A stretch of 19,899 nucleotides of DNA from an uncultured Chitinophagaceae bacterium. GTDB taxonomy: Bacteria; Bacteroidota; Bacteroidia; Chitinophagales; Chitinophagaceae. Shown piece after piece: positions 12,598-19,690 of the stretch; within the stretch, counting starts at the first letter, position 1; every line of letters starts with the position of its first letter. Made by a program: the position numbers and the translations under genes. The notes below the pieces were generated by a model, which was not told where the DNA came from, searched no databases, and saw only the letters and a program-made list of their open reading frames with translations. The stretch covers positions 1 through 19,899 of the forward strand of contig CALCEA010000171.1 in assembly GCA_937900675.1 (NCBI GenBank), written 5' to 3'.

Positions 12598-14566
12598 TCA
12601 ATCCATTCTTTTGTATTTATTTAAAACTATTTTAGTATCTGGCATATTATTGGCCTATTACTGGATAGCATTAAGAGATAAGAAATTTCATTACTACAAT
12701 AGGTTTTATTTATTATCATCCTCTATACTAAGTTTAGTAGTTCCTTTATTAAACTTTGATTGGTTTACAGTGGAAGAGCCAGCTTTAATATATAGCTCCA
12801 ATGAATTAATCCAGTTTGTATTGCCAACGACTACTGGTCATAATGGGCTTCATTTGGATTGGGCAGATTATGTATTAATTACTACTGGTGTAACAACAAT
12901 AGTTTTATTAGGCTTGTTATTGTTACAAGTATTCAAAATACAATTCTTAAAAAATAGGAGTGAAGTAACCAAAATGGATGGATTTGATTTTATCAATACC
13001 AATGAAGATAATGCGCCTTTCTCTTTTTTGAATAATTTATTTTGGAAACAATCCATTTCATTACAAGATGAAGGTGGCCAACAAATATTCAAGCACGAAA
13101 TTACCCATATACAGCAAAAGCATACTTGGGACAGAATTTATTGTCAAATTATTGCTTCTATATTTTGGATGAATCCTTTTAACTGGATTATCCAAAAGGA
13201 ATTAGTTGCTATACATGAATTTATAGCGGACGAAGAAGCAGTAGGGAATAGTAATGTGGCAGACTTTGCAAAAATGTTATTACAAACTCATTATGGAAAT
13301 CATTTTTTAAATCCAACTCATTCATTTTTTTATTCATCCATTAAACGACGCTTAGCTATGTTAACACAAACCTCCAATCCAACATACTCTTATTTGAGAA
13401 GAGTAATGGTATTACCTGTTTTGGTTATTACCATTTCACTTGTATCCATTAAAGTGCATGCAAGAGAAAAAATTGAAAATAAAATAGAGTCTATTAAGAG
13501 CCAAATTGAATCTATAATTATTGATACAACAAAACCTGCTATTATAAGTATGAAGGCTGACACTGTTGATCAGAAAAAAATGCCTGTCTATTTTGTTGAA
13601 GGGGTAAAAGTTTCAGAACAAGAAATGAATGCCATTTCACCTGATAATATTAAATCAATAAATGTGCTTAAGGGGGAATCAGCAATTAAAAAATACGCTA
13701 ACGATGGTAAAAATGGAGTTGTAGAAATTTTCTTAAAAGATCTACAAAGGAAAGATCAATTGCCAAACAAAGATTGGAGTAATGTTGACGCTTCTCTTCG
13801 AAATAAAACTCCATTATATGTTTTAGATGGAGTTCCAATTAAAGACTTTAAAGGGATTTCTCCCATCGAAATTGAATCGATGAACATAATGAAAGATCCG
13901 TCTTCAACTTCTCTTTATGGTGATGCAGGAAAAAATGGAGTGATTTTAATTACAACTAAAAAAGGATTAAGAGGAAATCTTCAAAACAAATCGGATGAAA
14001 TTAAGGTATTTGAATATAGTGCTAAAGAAGGATTAAATGGGGATGTTTATTACAAAAAAATGGATAGTGTTAATGTAAAAGAATATGAAGCTAAAGCTGG
14101 ATTGAATGGTAATCTTCAAAATAAAATGGAAGATGTAACTGTAATTGGATATAGTGGCAAAGAAGATAAAGCAGAAGTAGTAACGGTTATGAATGTACCA
14201 AAATTTCAAAAAAACACAGAACATTCAAGAAATAATGATCCAATTTTTTATACAGTACAAAAACCCGCAGAATTTCCAGGTGGTTCAGTGGGATGGTCGA
14301 AATATTTAATGAAAAATTTAAATCATGACTTACTATATAAAAACAAGGCGGTTCCTGGAAAGTATACAGTCAAGCTTAATTTTGTTGTAAATAGCAATGG
14401 GGATGTAGAAAATGTGATTCCTGAAAACAATCCTGGATATGGATCTGCTGCAGAGGCAATACGTGTTATTATAAATGGACCTAAATGGATACCTGCAGAG
14501 CAAAATGGGAAAAAAGTTAACTATTTAATGAAACAAGTTATTGTGTTTAATGTTACTGGAAAATAG
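12590..14566 (+). CDS. BlaR1-like M56 metallopeptidase fused to plug-like and TonB C-terminal domains
   Basis: 658 residues. Three TM helices (about 5-27, 33-57, 92-116), a cytoplasmic M56 protease with zinc motif HEITH at 169-173 and the downstream IHEFIADEEAV segment with the likely third ligand, then TM4 (about 271-291). The periplasmic part has two plug-like segments: about 339-385 (VKVSEQEMNAISPDNIK ... NGVVEIFLK) and 409-455 (LYVLDGVPIKDF ... GKNGVILITTKKG). Three imperfect 22-23-residue repeats follow (about 457-523, each beginning GL(R/N)G), and a TonB C-terminal domain from F562 (FPGGSVGW) to the end. The penicillin-binding sensor of classical BlaR1 is absent, so the signal is probably not a beta-lactam. 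The TonB-like domain could contact outer-membrane receptors or another partner. It overlaps blaI by 8 bases. Confidence 0.9.
   Translation: MTSQSILLYLFKTILVSGILLAYYWIALRDKKFHYYNRFYLLSSSILSLVVPLLNFDWFTVEEPALIYSSNELIQFVLPTTTGHNGLHLDWADYVLITTGVTTIVLLGLLLLQVFKIQFLKNRSEVTKMDGFDFINTNEDNAPFSFLNNLFWKQSISLQDEGGQQIFKHEITHIQQKHTWDRIYCQIIASIFWMNPFNWIIQKELVAIHEFIADEEAVGNSNVADFAKMLLQTHYGNHFLNPTHSFFYSSIKRRLAMLTQTSNPTYSYLRRVMVLPVLVITISLVSIKVHAREKIENKIESIKSQIESIIIDTTKPAIISMKADTVDQKKMPVYFVEGVKVSEQEMNAISPDNIKSINVLKGESAIKKYANDGKNGVVEIFLKDLQRKDQLPNKDWSNVDASLRNKTPLYVLDGVPIKDFKGISPIEIESMNIMKDPSSTSLYGDAGKNGVILITTKKGLRGNLQNKSDEIKVFEYSAKEGLNGDVYYKKMDSVNVKEYEAKAGLNGNLQNKMEDVTVIGYSGKEDKAEVVTVMNVPKFQKNTEHSRNNDPIFYTVQKPAEFPGGSVGWSKYLMKNLNHDLLYKNKAVPGKYTVKLNFVVNSNGDVENVIPENNPGYGSAAEAIRVIINGPKWIPAEQNGKKVNYLMKQVIVFNVTGK
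13957..14160 (+). repeat. Three tandem imperfect repeats coding 22-23 residues each
   Basis: Protein units start GLRGNLQNKSDE, GLNGDVYYKKMDS and GLNGNLQNKMED; each contains a short V-x-x-Y stretch and ends in AKE, AKA or GKE. The first and third share NLQNK; DNA similarity is still visible (aatcttcaaaa in both). They form the linker between the second plug-like segment and the TonB domain, and probably arose by tandem duplication. Confidence 0.65.
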
Positions 14567-14597
14567 AGCAATCTAAAGCTTGCTTTTTGTTTTACTT

Positions 14598-14625
14598 CCC
14601 CCCTGCATTTTCATGCGGGGGTTTT
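14598..14625 (+). terminator. Rho-independent terminator after the M56 gene
   Basis: C5/G5 stem with GCAT/ATGC extension (one bulged T), short T-rich loop and TTTT after the G-run. A weaker hairpin AGCAA ... TTGCT with T-run lies directly before it at 14567-14588, so the operon is closed by two hairpins in series. Confidence 0.75.
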
Positions 14626-14627
14626 AG

Positions 14628-14660
14628 TTTGGATTGGTATCCGTAATTTTATTACATTTA
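14628..14660 (+). promoter_or_regulatory. Promoter of the M23 peptidase gene
   Basis: TTTG at 14628-14631, 21-base spacer, TACATTTA at 14653-14660 (one mismatch to TAnnTTTG), 13 bases before the ATG. Confidence 0.45.
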
Positions 14661-14673
14661 CTAAAACATTTTA

Positions 14674-15963
14674 ATGAAAAAGATTTTTATATTTTTTCTT
14701 TCAATTTTTGTTTATTTTTCAGCAATTGCTCAGAGGGAAAAAGATAATTATCGGGAAGTTTCTTCTAGGTTCGTGACTTTTTTTAATTCAAATAATAATG
14801 ATAGTATTGTTGTCATGTTCTCACCAGAGATGAATGCAGCACTTCCTCTTGAAAAATTTTCACAAGTAACAATAGGATTAAAGGCTCAGTTAGGTGATAT
14901 TAAACAAATCAGATTTGTTAGAATCCAAAATGCAACTGCATTGTATGAAACAACATTTGAAAAGGCTAATTTAGCTATGTTAATTACTTTAAATAGTTCT
15001 AATCAAATTGCTGGACTATTATTCAAGGCTTATTCAGAAGCAAAAGTAATTGAGAGAAATACTACAAAAATGCAAGTTCCTTTTAAAGGGGAATGGAGTG
15101 TAACATGGGGAGGAGATACAAAAGAATTAAATTATCATGTTGAAAGTGTTGCACAAAAAAATGCTTTTGATATTCTAATTAGAGATAGCAGTGGATCAAC
15201 TCATAAAGGGAACGGGCAAAAAAATGAACATTACTATGCTTTTGGGAAGGAATTATATGCTCCTTGTGATGGTGAAGTGGTTTTAGTGGTAGATGGGGTA
15301 AAAGACAATGTTCCAGGAACATTAAATCCGGTATATGTACCTGGGAATTCAGTAATCATTAAAACTAATTTAGGTGAATATGCATTTTTTGCGCATTTTA
15401 AACAGCATTCTATTGTAGTAAAACAAGGTCAAAAGGTTAAAGCTGGAGAGTTATTGGGTTTATGTGGTAACTCTGGCAATTCTTCAGAACCACATATTCA
15501 CTTTCATCTCCAGAATGTAGAAGATATGAACATAGCCGTTGGTGCTAAGTGTTATTTTGAAAAAATTAAAGTGAATGGTGAATTAAAAATAGATTATTCT
15601 CCAATCAAGGGGGATAAGATTGAAGAGCAAAATTCTTACATCGTACCAAATGGAATTGTGCAAACTTCTCCTGAATTTCCCAGAGGGGAAAGTGGTTGGG
15701 TAAATTATCTTGAAAAAACTTTAAATAAAGATCTGCCATATAAAAACGGAGCCCCAGTTGGCAAATACGAAGTAGAGGTTAGTTTTATAATTTCTAAAGA
15801 TGGATCTGTTTTAGATGTAAAAGCAATCAATGATCCGGGTTTTGGTCTTGCGAATGAAGCTATTCGTGTACTTGAACAAAGTCCTAAATGGAAGCCTGCA
15901 ACTCAAAATGGGAGGAATATAATTTACAGAAATAATATTACCATAAGTTTTGAAGTGAAATAA
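14674..15963 (+). CDS. Secreted M23 metallopeptidase with TonB-like C-terminal domain
   Basis: 429 residues. Signal peptide (about 1-20, ending AIAQ); an N-terminal domain at 28-120 resembling DUF3887 (small alpha+beta, QLGDIKQIRFV); then an M23/LytM-type zinc peptidase at about 150-285. Likely zinc and catalytic residues are H155 and D166 (NYH and AFD), H241 (AHF) and the HIH motif H274/H276. M23 enzymes cut peptidoglycan cross-links in the periplasm. The last 95 residues (from F336, FPRGESGWVNYL) are a TonB C-terminal domain clearly homologous to the end of the upstream M56 protein: both have PGKY/VGKY, DPGFG/NPGYG and PKW(K/I)PA.QNG. There is no membrane anchor, so it cannot act as a normal energy-coupling TonB; the domain is more likely a docking module. 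Own promoter; DUF2007 gene follows. Confidence 0.9.
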   Translation: MKKIFIFFLSIFVYFSAIAQREKDNYREVSSRFVTFFNSNNNDSIVVMFSPEMNAALPLEKFSQVTIGLKAQLGDIKQIRFVRIQNATALYETTFEKANLAMLITLNSSNQIAGLLFKAYSEAKVIERNTTKMQVPFKGEWSVTWGGDTKELNYHVESVAQKNAFDILIRDSSGSTHKGNGQKNEHYYAFGKELYAPCDGEVVLVVDGVKDNVPGTLNPVYVPGNSVIIKTNLGEYAFFAHFKQHSIVVKQGQKVKAGELLGLCGNSGNSSEPHIHFHLQNVEDMNIAVGAKCYFEKIKVNGELKIDYSPIKGDKIEEQNSYIVPNGIVQTSPEFPRGESGWVNYLEKTLNKDLPYKNGAPVGKYEVEVSFIISKDGSVLDVKAINDPGFGLANEAIRVLEQSPKWKPATQNGRNIIYRNNITISFEVK

Positions 15964-16000
15964 TTATTTGTAATACACAATATTTTCATTAAATTAAAGT

Positions 16001-16225
16001 ATGGAATCAATTGAGGTTTTTGCTGGAAATATAGTTGAAGTGGGATTTGTACAAAGTCTATTAGATAGAGATGGCATAAAATCTTGGTTAAGAGATGAGG
16101 TTATGGGTACATTGAAACCTTGGTATGCGGCACCTGGTGGAACTGGTGCAATTAAAGTTTTAGTTCTTAAAGCAGACTTTGATCAAGCCAAATCTATTGT
16201 TGAAGCATTTGAAAAGTCGAGTTAG
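16001..16225 (+). CDS. DUF2007 putative signal-transducing protein
   Basis: 74 residues, whole-length match to the DUF2007 pattern: strand SIEVFAGNIVEVGFVQSLL, helix, central glycine-rich loop AAPGGTGAIKVLVL and a C-terminal helix (DQAKSIVEAFE). The fold is a small ferredoxin/GlnB-like alpha+beta unit. The family is named as a putative signal transducer but no biochemical role is established. The gap from the M23 gene is 37 bases with no terminator, so co-transcription is possible. Confidence 0.85.
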   Translation: MESIEVFAGNIVEVGFVQSLLDRDGIKSWLRDEVMGTLKPWYAAPGGTGAIKVLVLKADFDQAKSIVEAFEKSS

Positions 16226-16263
16226 TTCATTTTGATTAAACTTATTTTTAAAGTAGGGATATA

Positions 16264-16803
16264 ATGAAGAAACTAATAATATTATATATTTCAATATTTT
16301 ATGGACAAATATTGTTTAGTCAATCTGATTTAATATCCTCACTTGTACTTAAAGATTATCTTAGAAAGTCTTATTCTGAAACTAATATAACTTCAAACTT
16401 TAATTACTTAAGTGTAAAAGGAGAGAGATATCCAAATTCAAAAAATCAATTTTTATTTTTAAAGTTTAATGAATTTAGTAATAAAAAAAGAGCATCTGAA
16501 ATTTCTAATTACCTCAAGTTAGATTTAGAAAACATCAATCTTAATACAAGCAAAATTTTAACAGAAATACTGAATACAAGAAAATTTGATACCACATCTG
16601 CATCAATCAGTAATATTAGTTGTAAGGGTGGAATCATTATAAATGGTCTTTTAAAAGAAAGTACAAAACAAAGATCAATTTATCTAATAGTTACAAAATT
16701 CAATTCAAAATATCCAAACCGTCAAATGGAGTTACTTGTTAAGTACAAATTAATTAATAATAAATGGAAATTTATTTCTGAAGAAATGGTTTCAATTACT
16801 TAA
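16264..16803 (+). CDS. Secreted protein of unknown function
   Basis: 179 residues. Signal peptide MKKLIILYISIFYGQILFSQ (cleavage after FSQ), no lipobox cysteine, no further TM segment, so probably periplasmic. The end (VKYKLINNKWKFISEEM) has the strand-turn-strand with a conserved-looking KW that also appears at the C-termini of the next two unknown secreted proteins. I do not recognise the family. Eight bases separate its stop from the ATG of the next gene. Confidence 0.65.
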   Translation: MKKLIILYISIFYGQILFSQSDLISSLVLKDYLRKSYSETNITSNFNYLSVKGERYPNSKNQFLFLKFNEFSNKKRASEISNYLKLDLENINLNTSKILTEILNTRKFDTTSASISNISCKGGIIINGLLKESTKQRSIYLIVTKFNSKYPNRQMELLVKYKLINNKWKFISEEMVSIT

Positions 16804-16811
16804 GATTGTTT

Positions 16812-17324
16812 ATGAAGAAAATATTATTTATATCATTTTTTTTGTTTTTGACAACTGTGGGTCATAGTCAAAAAAAATTAAAAGATAAAAATTCTAAAAT
16901 ACTATACAGTTATATTTTAGATTCTATATATAAAATGAATCCTGATAAAGATAATCATTTGCCTTTCACAATTAAAAGTGAAACAGATTCTTATGATGTT
17001 CTAAAAGAAAATACTTTTGATGGTGGTTGTTATATTGGTATTTATGAAAGTCTAAATACAAAGTTTAATATTGATTCTATTGAATTGTCAAAACTGAAAA
17101 TCAACAAGAGAATTTTAACAAATAAATGTATAGATACCAAAAAGTATATTCTAGTTAATACAGGAGAACCAGATGTTATTCTTTCAGAACCTATTTATTT
17201 CGGGAATAATAATTATGTATTAATCGGAACTGTTATTTATTCTTTTCTCTCCGGTGTTCATGTCTTTTATAAAGAAAATAATAAATGGGTTTACTATAAA
17301 AGTTTTTGCATATCTATGGAATAA
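16812..17324 (+). CDS. Secreted protein of unknown function
   Basis: 170 residues from ATG 16812 (the in-frame TTG at 16806 is a weaker start). Signal peptide to about residue 19 (TVGHSQ), no lipobox. The C-terminal segment LSEPIYFGNNNYVLIGT followed by HVFYKENNKWVYYKSF resembles a beta-rich unit I associate with many small secreted Bacteroidota proteins (S-x-P-hydrophobic-F ... K-x-x-x-K/G-W). The same layout is visible at the end of the oppositely oriented neighbour (ISIPKFFNHNKNCFISY ... EYEKWKV). Probably an operon with the preceding gene. Confidence 0.65.
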   Translation: MKKILFISFFLFLTTVGHSQKKLKDKNSKILYSYILDSIYKMNPDKDNHLPFTIKSETDSYDVLKENTFDGGCYIGIYESLNTKFNIDSIELSKLKINKRILTNKCIDTKKYILVNTGEPDVILSEPIYFGNNNYVLIGTVIYSFLSGVHVFYKENNKWVYYKSFCISME

Positions 17325-17355
17325 ACTTGTATTATATATTATTAGAGTATTATTG

Positions 17356-17886
17356 TCAATAACTTATTGAACTTTCACAAATTACAAATTTAACTTTCCA
17401 TTTTTCGTATTCTTTTGATAAAATCAAGTTCCCAAATTCATAATCGCCATATTCATATGAAATAAAACAATTTTTATTGTGATTAAAGAATTTCGGAATT
17501 GAAATATGAACTACATTTTTTATTGAAGAATTTACTTTTTGTACAATCTTCACATTGTATTTTGAATCTAGTAATTTTGGATTTATTTCTTCTAAATTAT
17601 TGAAATTTCTAAAATCGCTTGGTTGGGTTTTAAGTTGTAAACTATCATTAACGAATTTAGAGATTTCGTTTTCATCTCTACATGATAAATTGTTTGAAAA
17701 ATTACTTCCACCTAATTTAATATATAGTTTGATGGGGTAATTTTCTGGATGGTTTGAAATTCTTTCAAGTATTAAATTGATTACTTTTTTTTTGTCTAAA
17801 CTTGTTAAATCTGATTTTTGAGATTTGACTAAGAAGCAATTGAAAAGTAGTATAAGTAATAATAAAATGAATTTTTTATTGAACAT
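17356..17886 (-). CDS. Secreted protein of unknown function
   Basis: 176 residues from the ATG at 17886, which begins directly with the signal peptide MFNKKFILLLLILLFNCFLV; an in-frame ATG at 17913 would add nine residues in front. There is a cysteine in the hydrophobic core, but no good lipobox. The C-terminal half contains HISIPKFFNHNKNCFISY and LILSKEYEKWKVKFV, parallel to the neighbouring 170-aa protein. It is the last gene of the reverse operon and converges on the forward pair across a 31-base gap without a clear terminator. Confidence 0.65.
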   Translation of the reverse strand: MFNKKFILLLLILLFNCFLVKSQKSDLTSLDKKKVINLILERISNHPENYPIKLYIKLGGSNFSNNLSCRDENEISKFVNDSLQLKTQPSDFRNFNNLEEINPKLLDSKYNVKIVQKVNSSIKNVVHISIPKFFNHNKNCFISYEYGDYEFGNLILSKEYEKWKVKFVICESSISY

Positions 17887-17917
17887 ATACTTGTTGTAAT
17901 AAAATAATTTCAATTTT

Positions 17918-18529
17918 TTAATTTAAATAAATCTGCAGTCCAATATTTAAAGAAATTGAATTATCTGTAACCTTATTTCTTGTGTAATTTTTATTACTGT
18001 TCGAATAATTTAATAGAAAATCTAAAGAGGTATTACTGTTCAAAAATAAAACAGGACCTATTGATATGGAAGTTTTCTTTAGGTAAGTATCTTCATCTGT
18101 TACTTTGTCAAATCCATAGGATGCTTCTCCAATAAAATTGAATTTTTCCTGATTATTCAAAAAGTAGTATCTGGTAAAAAGTCCCATTCCAATGCTAGAA
18201 CCATTAGAACTTGAGTTTAGGGAAGGATAGTTTGTGTATGTATCTTTCATATTCCAGAAATGTATGTTAGGGGATATGCCCATTGCAAATCTATCTTTTA
18301 CAAAATATCCAATGTTCCCATTCAATAACAAGCTAGAAGTTTTAGAATTAGTAGAAGTAGAACCTTCATTGCTTGGGAAGCTTGACATTTTGTGATTATT
18401 AGAAGTTAAACCACCTGAGCCTCCAATAAGCCAATTCCCTTTTTGTGTTTGGCCTGATATTTTTTGAATAAAAATCAATGAAAAAATTAAACAGAATGTG
18501 ATTACCAGTTTTTTAGTAGTAGTTTTCAT
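17918..18529 (-). CDS. Small outer-membrane beta-barrel protein
   Basis: 203 residues. Signal peptide to about residue 26 (IQKISGQ). The mature protein has eight or so amphipathic strands: GNWLIGGSGGLTSNN, SSLLLNGNIGYFVKDRFAMG, SIGMGLFTRYYFL, FNFIGEASYGFD, TSISIGPVLFLNS and the terminal SISLNIGLQIYL. Layout and length fit the OmpW/OMP_b-brl type of eight-stranded barrel. Seven bases separate it from the upstream membrane protein, so it belongs to the same reverse operon. Confidence 0.8.
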   Translation of the reverse strand: MKTTTKKLVITFCLIFSLIFIQKISGQTQKGNWLIGGSGGLTSNNHKMSSFPSNEGSTSTNSKTSSLLLNGNIGYFVKDRFAMGISPNIHFWNMKDTYTNYPSLNSSSNGSSIGMGLFTRYYFLNNQEKFNFIGEASYGFDKVTDEDTYLKKTSISIGPVLFLNSNTSLDFLLNYSNSNKNYTRNKVTDNSISLNIGLQIYLN

Positions 18530-18536
18530 TTTGATT

Positions 18537-18980
18537 TTATTTTAATTTAGAAACTTTGTAATAGAATATTATATTGTAAACAACCAACTGAAAATATAAG
18601 TTTATAACAAGAACGTATAAGTACATTACACCCCAAAATATTATTAATGAGAGAATATTCACTATTACAAAAATTTTACTAACTATAATAAATGTATTAA
18701 CTCTAATTTCAATAGTTTTTTCGTTTTCAATCTGTTGTTTACAAATTGTAATAAATAATAACCCTAGTAATAAAAATGTTTCAAATAAACTTTGATTTAA
18801 ATTAACTCCAACACCATCAACTTTGGGGAACATAGTTGGTATTGGGAAGGGTAGGTTTACATTTTTTAAGATTTTAAATTCAAATGATGTTAAAAAATTT
18901 AGAATAAAAAAACTAATAGATATTGTAATTAGAATTAAACCAATTATTTTATAATTATGTGGTATTAATTTTGAATTCAT
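18537..18980 (-). CDS. Small polytopic membrane protein of unknown function
   Basis: 147 residues with four hydrophobic segments: YKIIGLILITISISFFILNF, FETFLLLGLLFITI, FIIVSKIFVIVNILSLIIFW and VMYLYVLVINLYFQLVVY. The first and second are separated by a short non-hydrophobic loop with FPIPTMFPKVDGVGVN. Very AT-rich coding. Gap of six bases to the preceding gene. Family not recognised. Confidence 0.65.
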   Translation of the reverse strand: MNSKLIPHNYKIIGLILITISISFFILNFLTSFEFKILKNVNLPFPIPTMFPKVDGVGVNLNQSLFETFLLLGLLFITICKQQIENEKTIEIRVNTFIIVSKIFVIVNILSLIIFWGVMYLYVLVINLYFQLVVYNIIFYYKVSKLK

Positions 18981-18986
18981 AATAAA

Positions 18987-19337
18987 TTACGGATTTTCTT
19001 TCTTTCTTTGAAATTTATCATTCAATAACAATAAACTTCCTGTAATAATTGTCAATGTTGTAATAATTGTCAATAAATCATTTTTCATTCTAAAAACAAT
19101 AAAGTTTGTTGTAAACAATCCAATTATTAAAACGATAAAGATTTGGTATATTTTATTCTTTCTCAAATTGGAAAGTTTTTCTCTATTTTGAGAAAACAAC
19201 AATAAGGTAAACCCACTCATGCCGATCAAAGTTTTTACTTTTTGATCATCAATGAAACGAAATGCCAAAATCATTGTAATCATATAAACAATTACAAATA
19301 CTGATTTCCAAATTGGAGATTTAAGTATATTTTTCAT
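18987..19337 (-). CDS. Small polytopic membrane protein of unknown function
   Basis: 116 residues, four hydrophobic segments arranged as two hairpins (VFVIVYMITMILAF with GMSGFTLLLFS, then IYQIFIVLIIGLFTTNFIVF with LTIITTLTIITGSLLLL), with a basic loop between (NREKLSNLRKNK) and a basic tail. First gene of the reverse operon. I see no good -7 element in the region directly upstream. Family not recognised. Confidence 0.65.
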   Translation of the reverse strand: MKNILKSPIWKSVFVIVYMITMILAFRFIDDQKVKTLIGMSGFTLLLFSQNREKLSNLRKNKIYQIFIVLIIGLFTTNFIVFRMKNDLLTIITTLTIITGSLLLLNDKFQRKKENP

Positions 19338-19346
19338 ATATCTAAT

Positions 19347-19459
19347 TTACTCATAAAACCCGATTTTGGTAGGGATACCTCTTAAAATAGTTGTACAAGC
19401 ATAAACCGAGCCACAGAATTCAGAACAAAAGACTACAAAAGCGTGCCCAAAATGGCATA
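19347..19459 (-). pseudogene. Possible decayed GIY-YIG nuclease fragment
   Basis: Read on the minus strand, one frame stays open and gives FGHAFVVFCSEFCGSVYA and then CTTILRGIPTKIGFYE before a stop at 19347. FVV..SEFC..VY can be aligned with the N-terminus of Bacteroidota GIY-YIG nucleases (FVYILYSEFCDRYYVG pattern, from memory) with a short deletion. No start codon or ribosome site and no catalytic remainder, so at most a remnant. It follows the terminator on the same strand. Confidence 0.3.
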
Positions 19460-19460
19460 A

Positions 19461-19494
19461 AAAAACTCCGAAATCGCATGAAATCGGAGTTTTT
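19461..19494. terminator. Bidirectional hairpin terminator
   Basis: AAAAACTCCGA (19461-19471) pairs perfectly with TCGGAGTTTTT (19484-19494), 12-base loop. No gene ends just before it on the plus strand; on the minus strand it sits 22 bases after the tRNA-3'-like sequence, where a tRNA transcript would end. Confidence 0.75.
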
Positions 19495-19516
19495 AGTGCT
19501 ATTTACTAGCTAGTTT

Positions 19517-19538
19517 GTGATCCCGCTGGCTCGAAGCC
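19517..19538 (-). other. tRNA 3'-end-like sequence, candidate attachment site
   Basis: On the minus strand this reads GGCTTCGAGCCAGCGGGATCAC: a T-loop (TTCGAGC) followed by a 3' acceptor-like end, but the T-stem is shortened and the rest of a tRNA is missing. It is followed on the same strand by a terminator. The position, about 150 bases before an integrase start, fits the leftover 3' tRNA fragment at one end of an integrated element. Confidence 0.35.
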
Positions 19539-19544
19539 CCTCAC

Positions 19545-19632
19545 ACATGTATTCATTCACATACATGTAAATGCGTAAATATCATAAGTTTAAGTAATTC
19601 CGTTGTGCAAATTCATGTAATGTGATGCATCA
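19545..19632 (+). repeat. Short repeats between att-like site and integrase
   Basis: ACATGTA (19545-19551) and TACATGT (19562-19568) are inverted arms 10 bases apart; CATGTAA recurs at 19564-19570 and 19614-19620; TGATGCATCA (19623-19632) is a perfect palindrome. Such clustered short repeats near an integrase gene can be arm-type binding sites. This is suggestive only. Confidence 0.3.
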
Positions 19633-19678
19633 TTATGCAGCCATTGTTTTAACTATGTTTTACCTCATTTCACTATTA

Positions 19679-19686
19679 TATTTTTG
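19679..19686 (+). promoter_or_regulatory. -7 element of the integrase gene
   Basis: TATTTTTG fits TAnnTTTG and ends four bases before the ATG at 19691, giving a leaderless transcript, as seen for two other genes here. The -33 region is weak. Confidence 0.4.
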
Positions 19687-19690
19687 CCAC

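Noticed and set aside
12404..12601. Minus-strand ORF over blaI
   Set aside because: It is antisense to a well-supported BlaI gene and has no recognisable domain.
12868..13092. Minus-strand ORF over the M56 catalytic region
   Set aside because: It opposes the conserved protease domain, and the residues look like an antisense shadow.
14033..14224. Minus-strand ORF rich in F/I/Y
   Set aside because: It is antisense to the tandem repeats of the M56-TonB protein, and its composition follows from AT-rich coding.
15214..15251. HYYAFG at residue 186 of the M23 protein as the HxxxD zinc motif
   Set aside because: The position expected for Asp is Phe; H155/D166 earlier in the domain fit better as the first zinc-binding pair.
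17325..17355. Terminator between the convergent secreted-protein genes
   Set aside because: TATTG-T-CAATA is only a five-base AT-rich palindrome with a one-base loop and no T-run.
17555..17740. Plus-strand 61-codon ORF
   Set aside because: It lies inside the reverse secreted-protein gene in the antisense frame; hydrophobic composition only.
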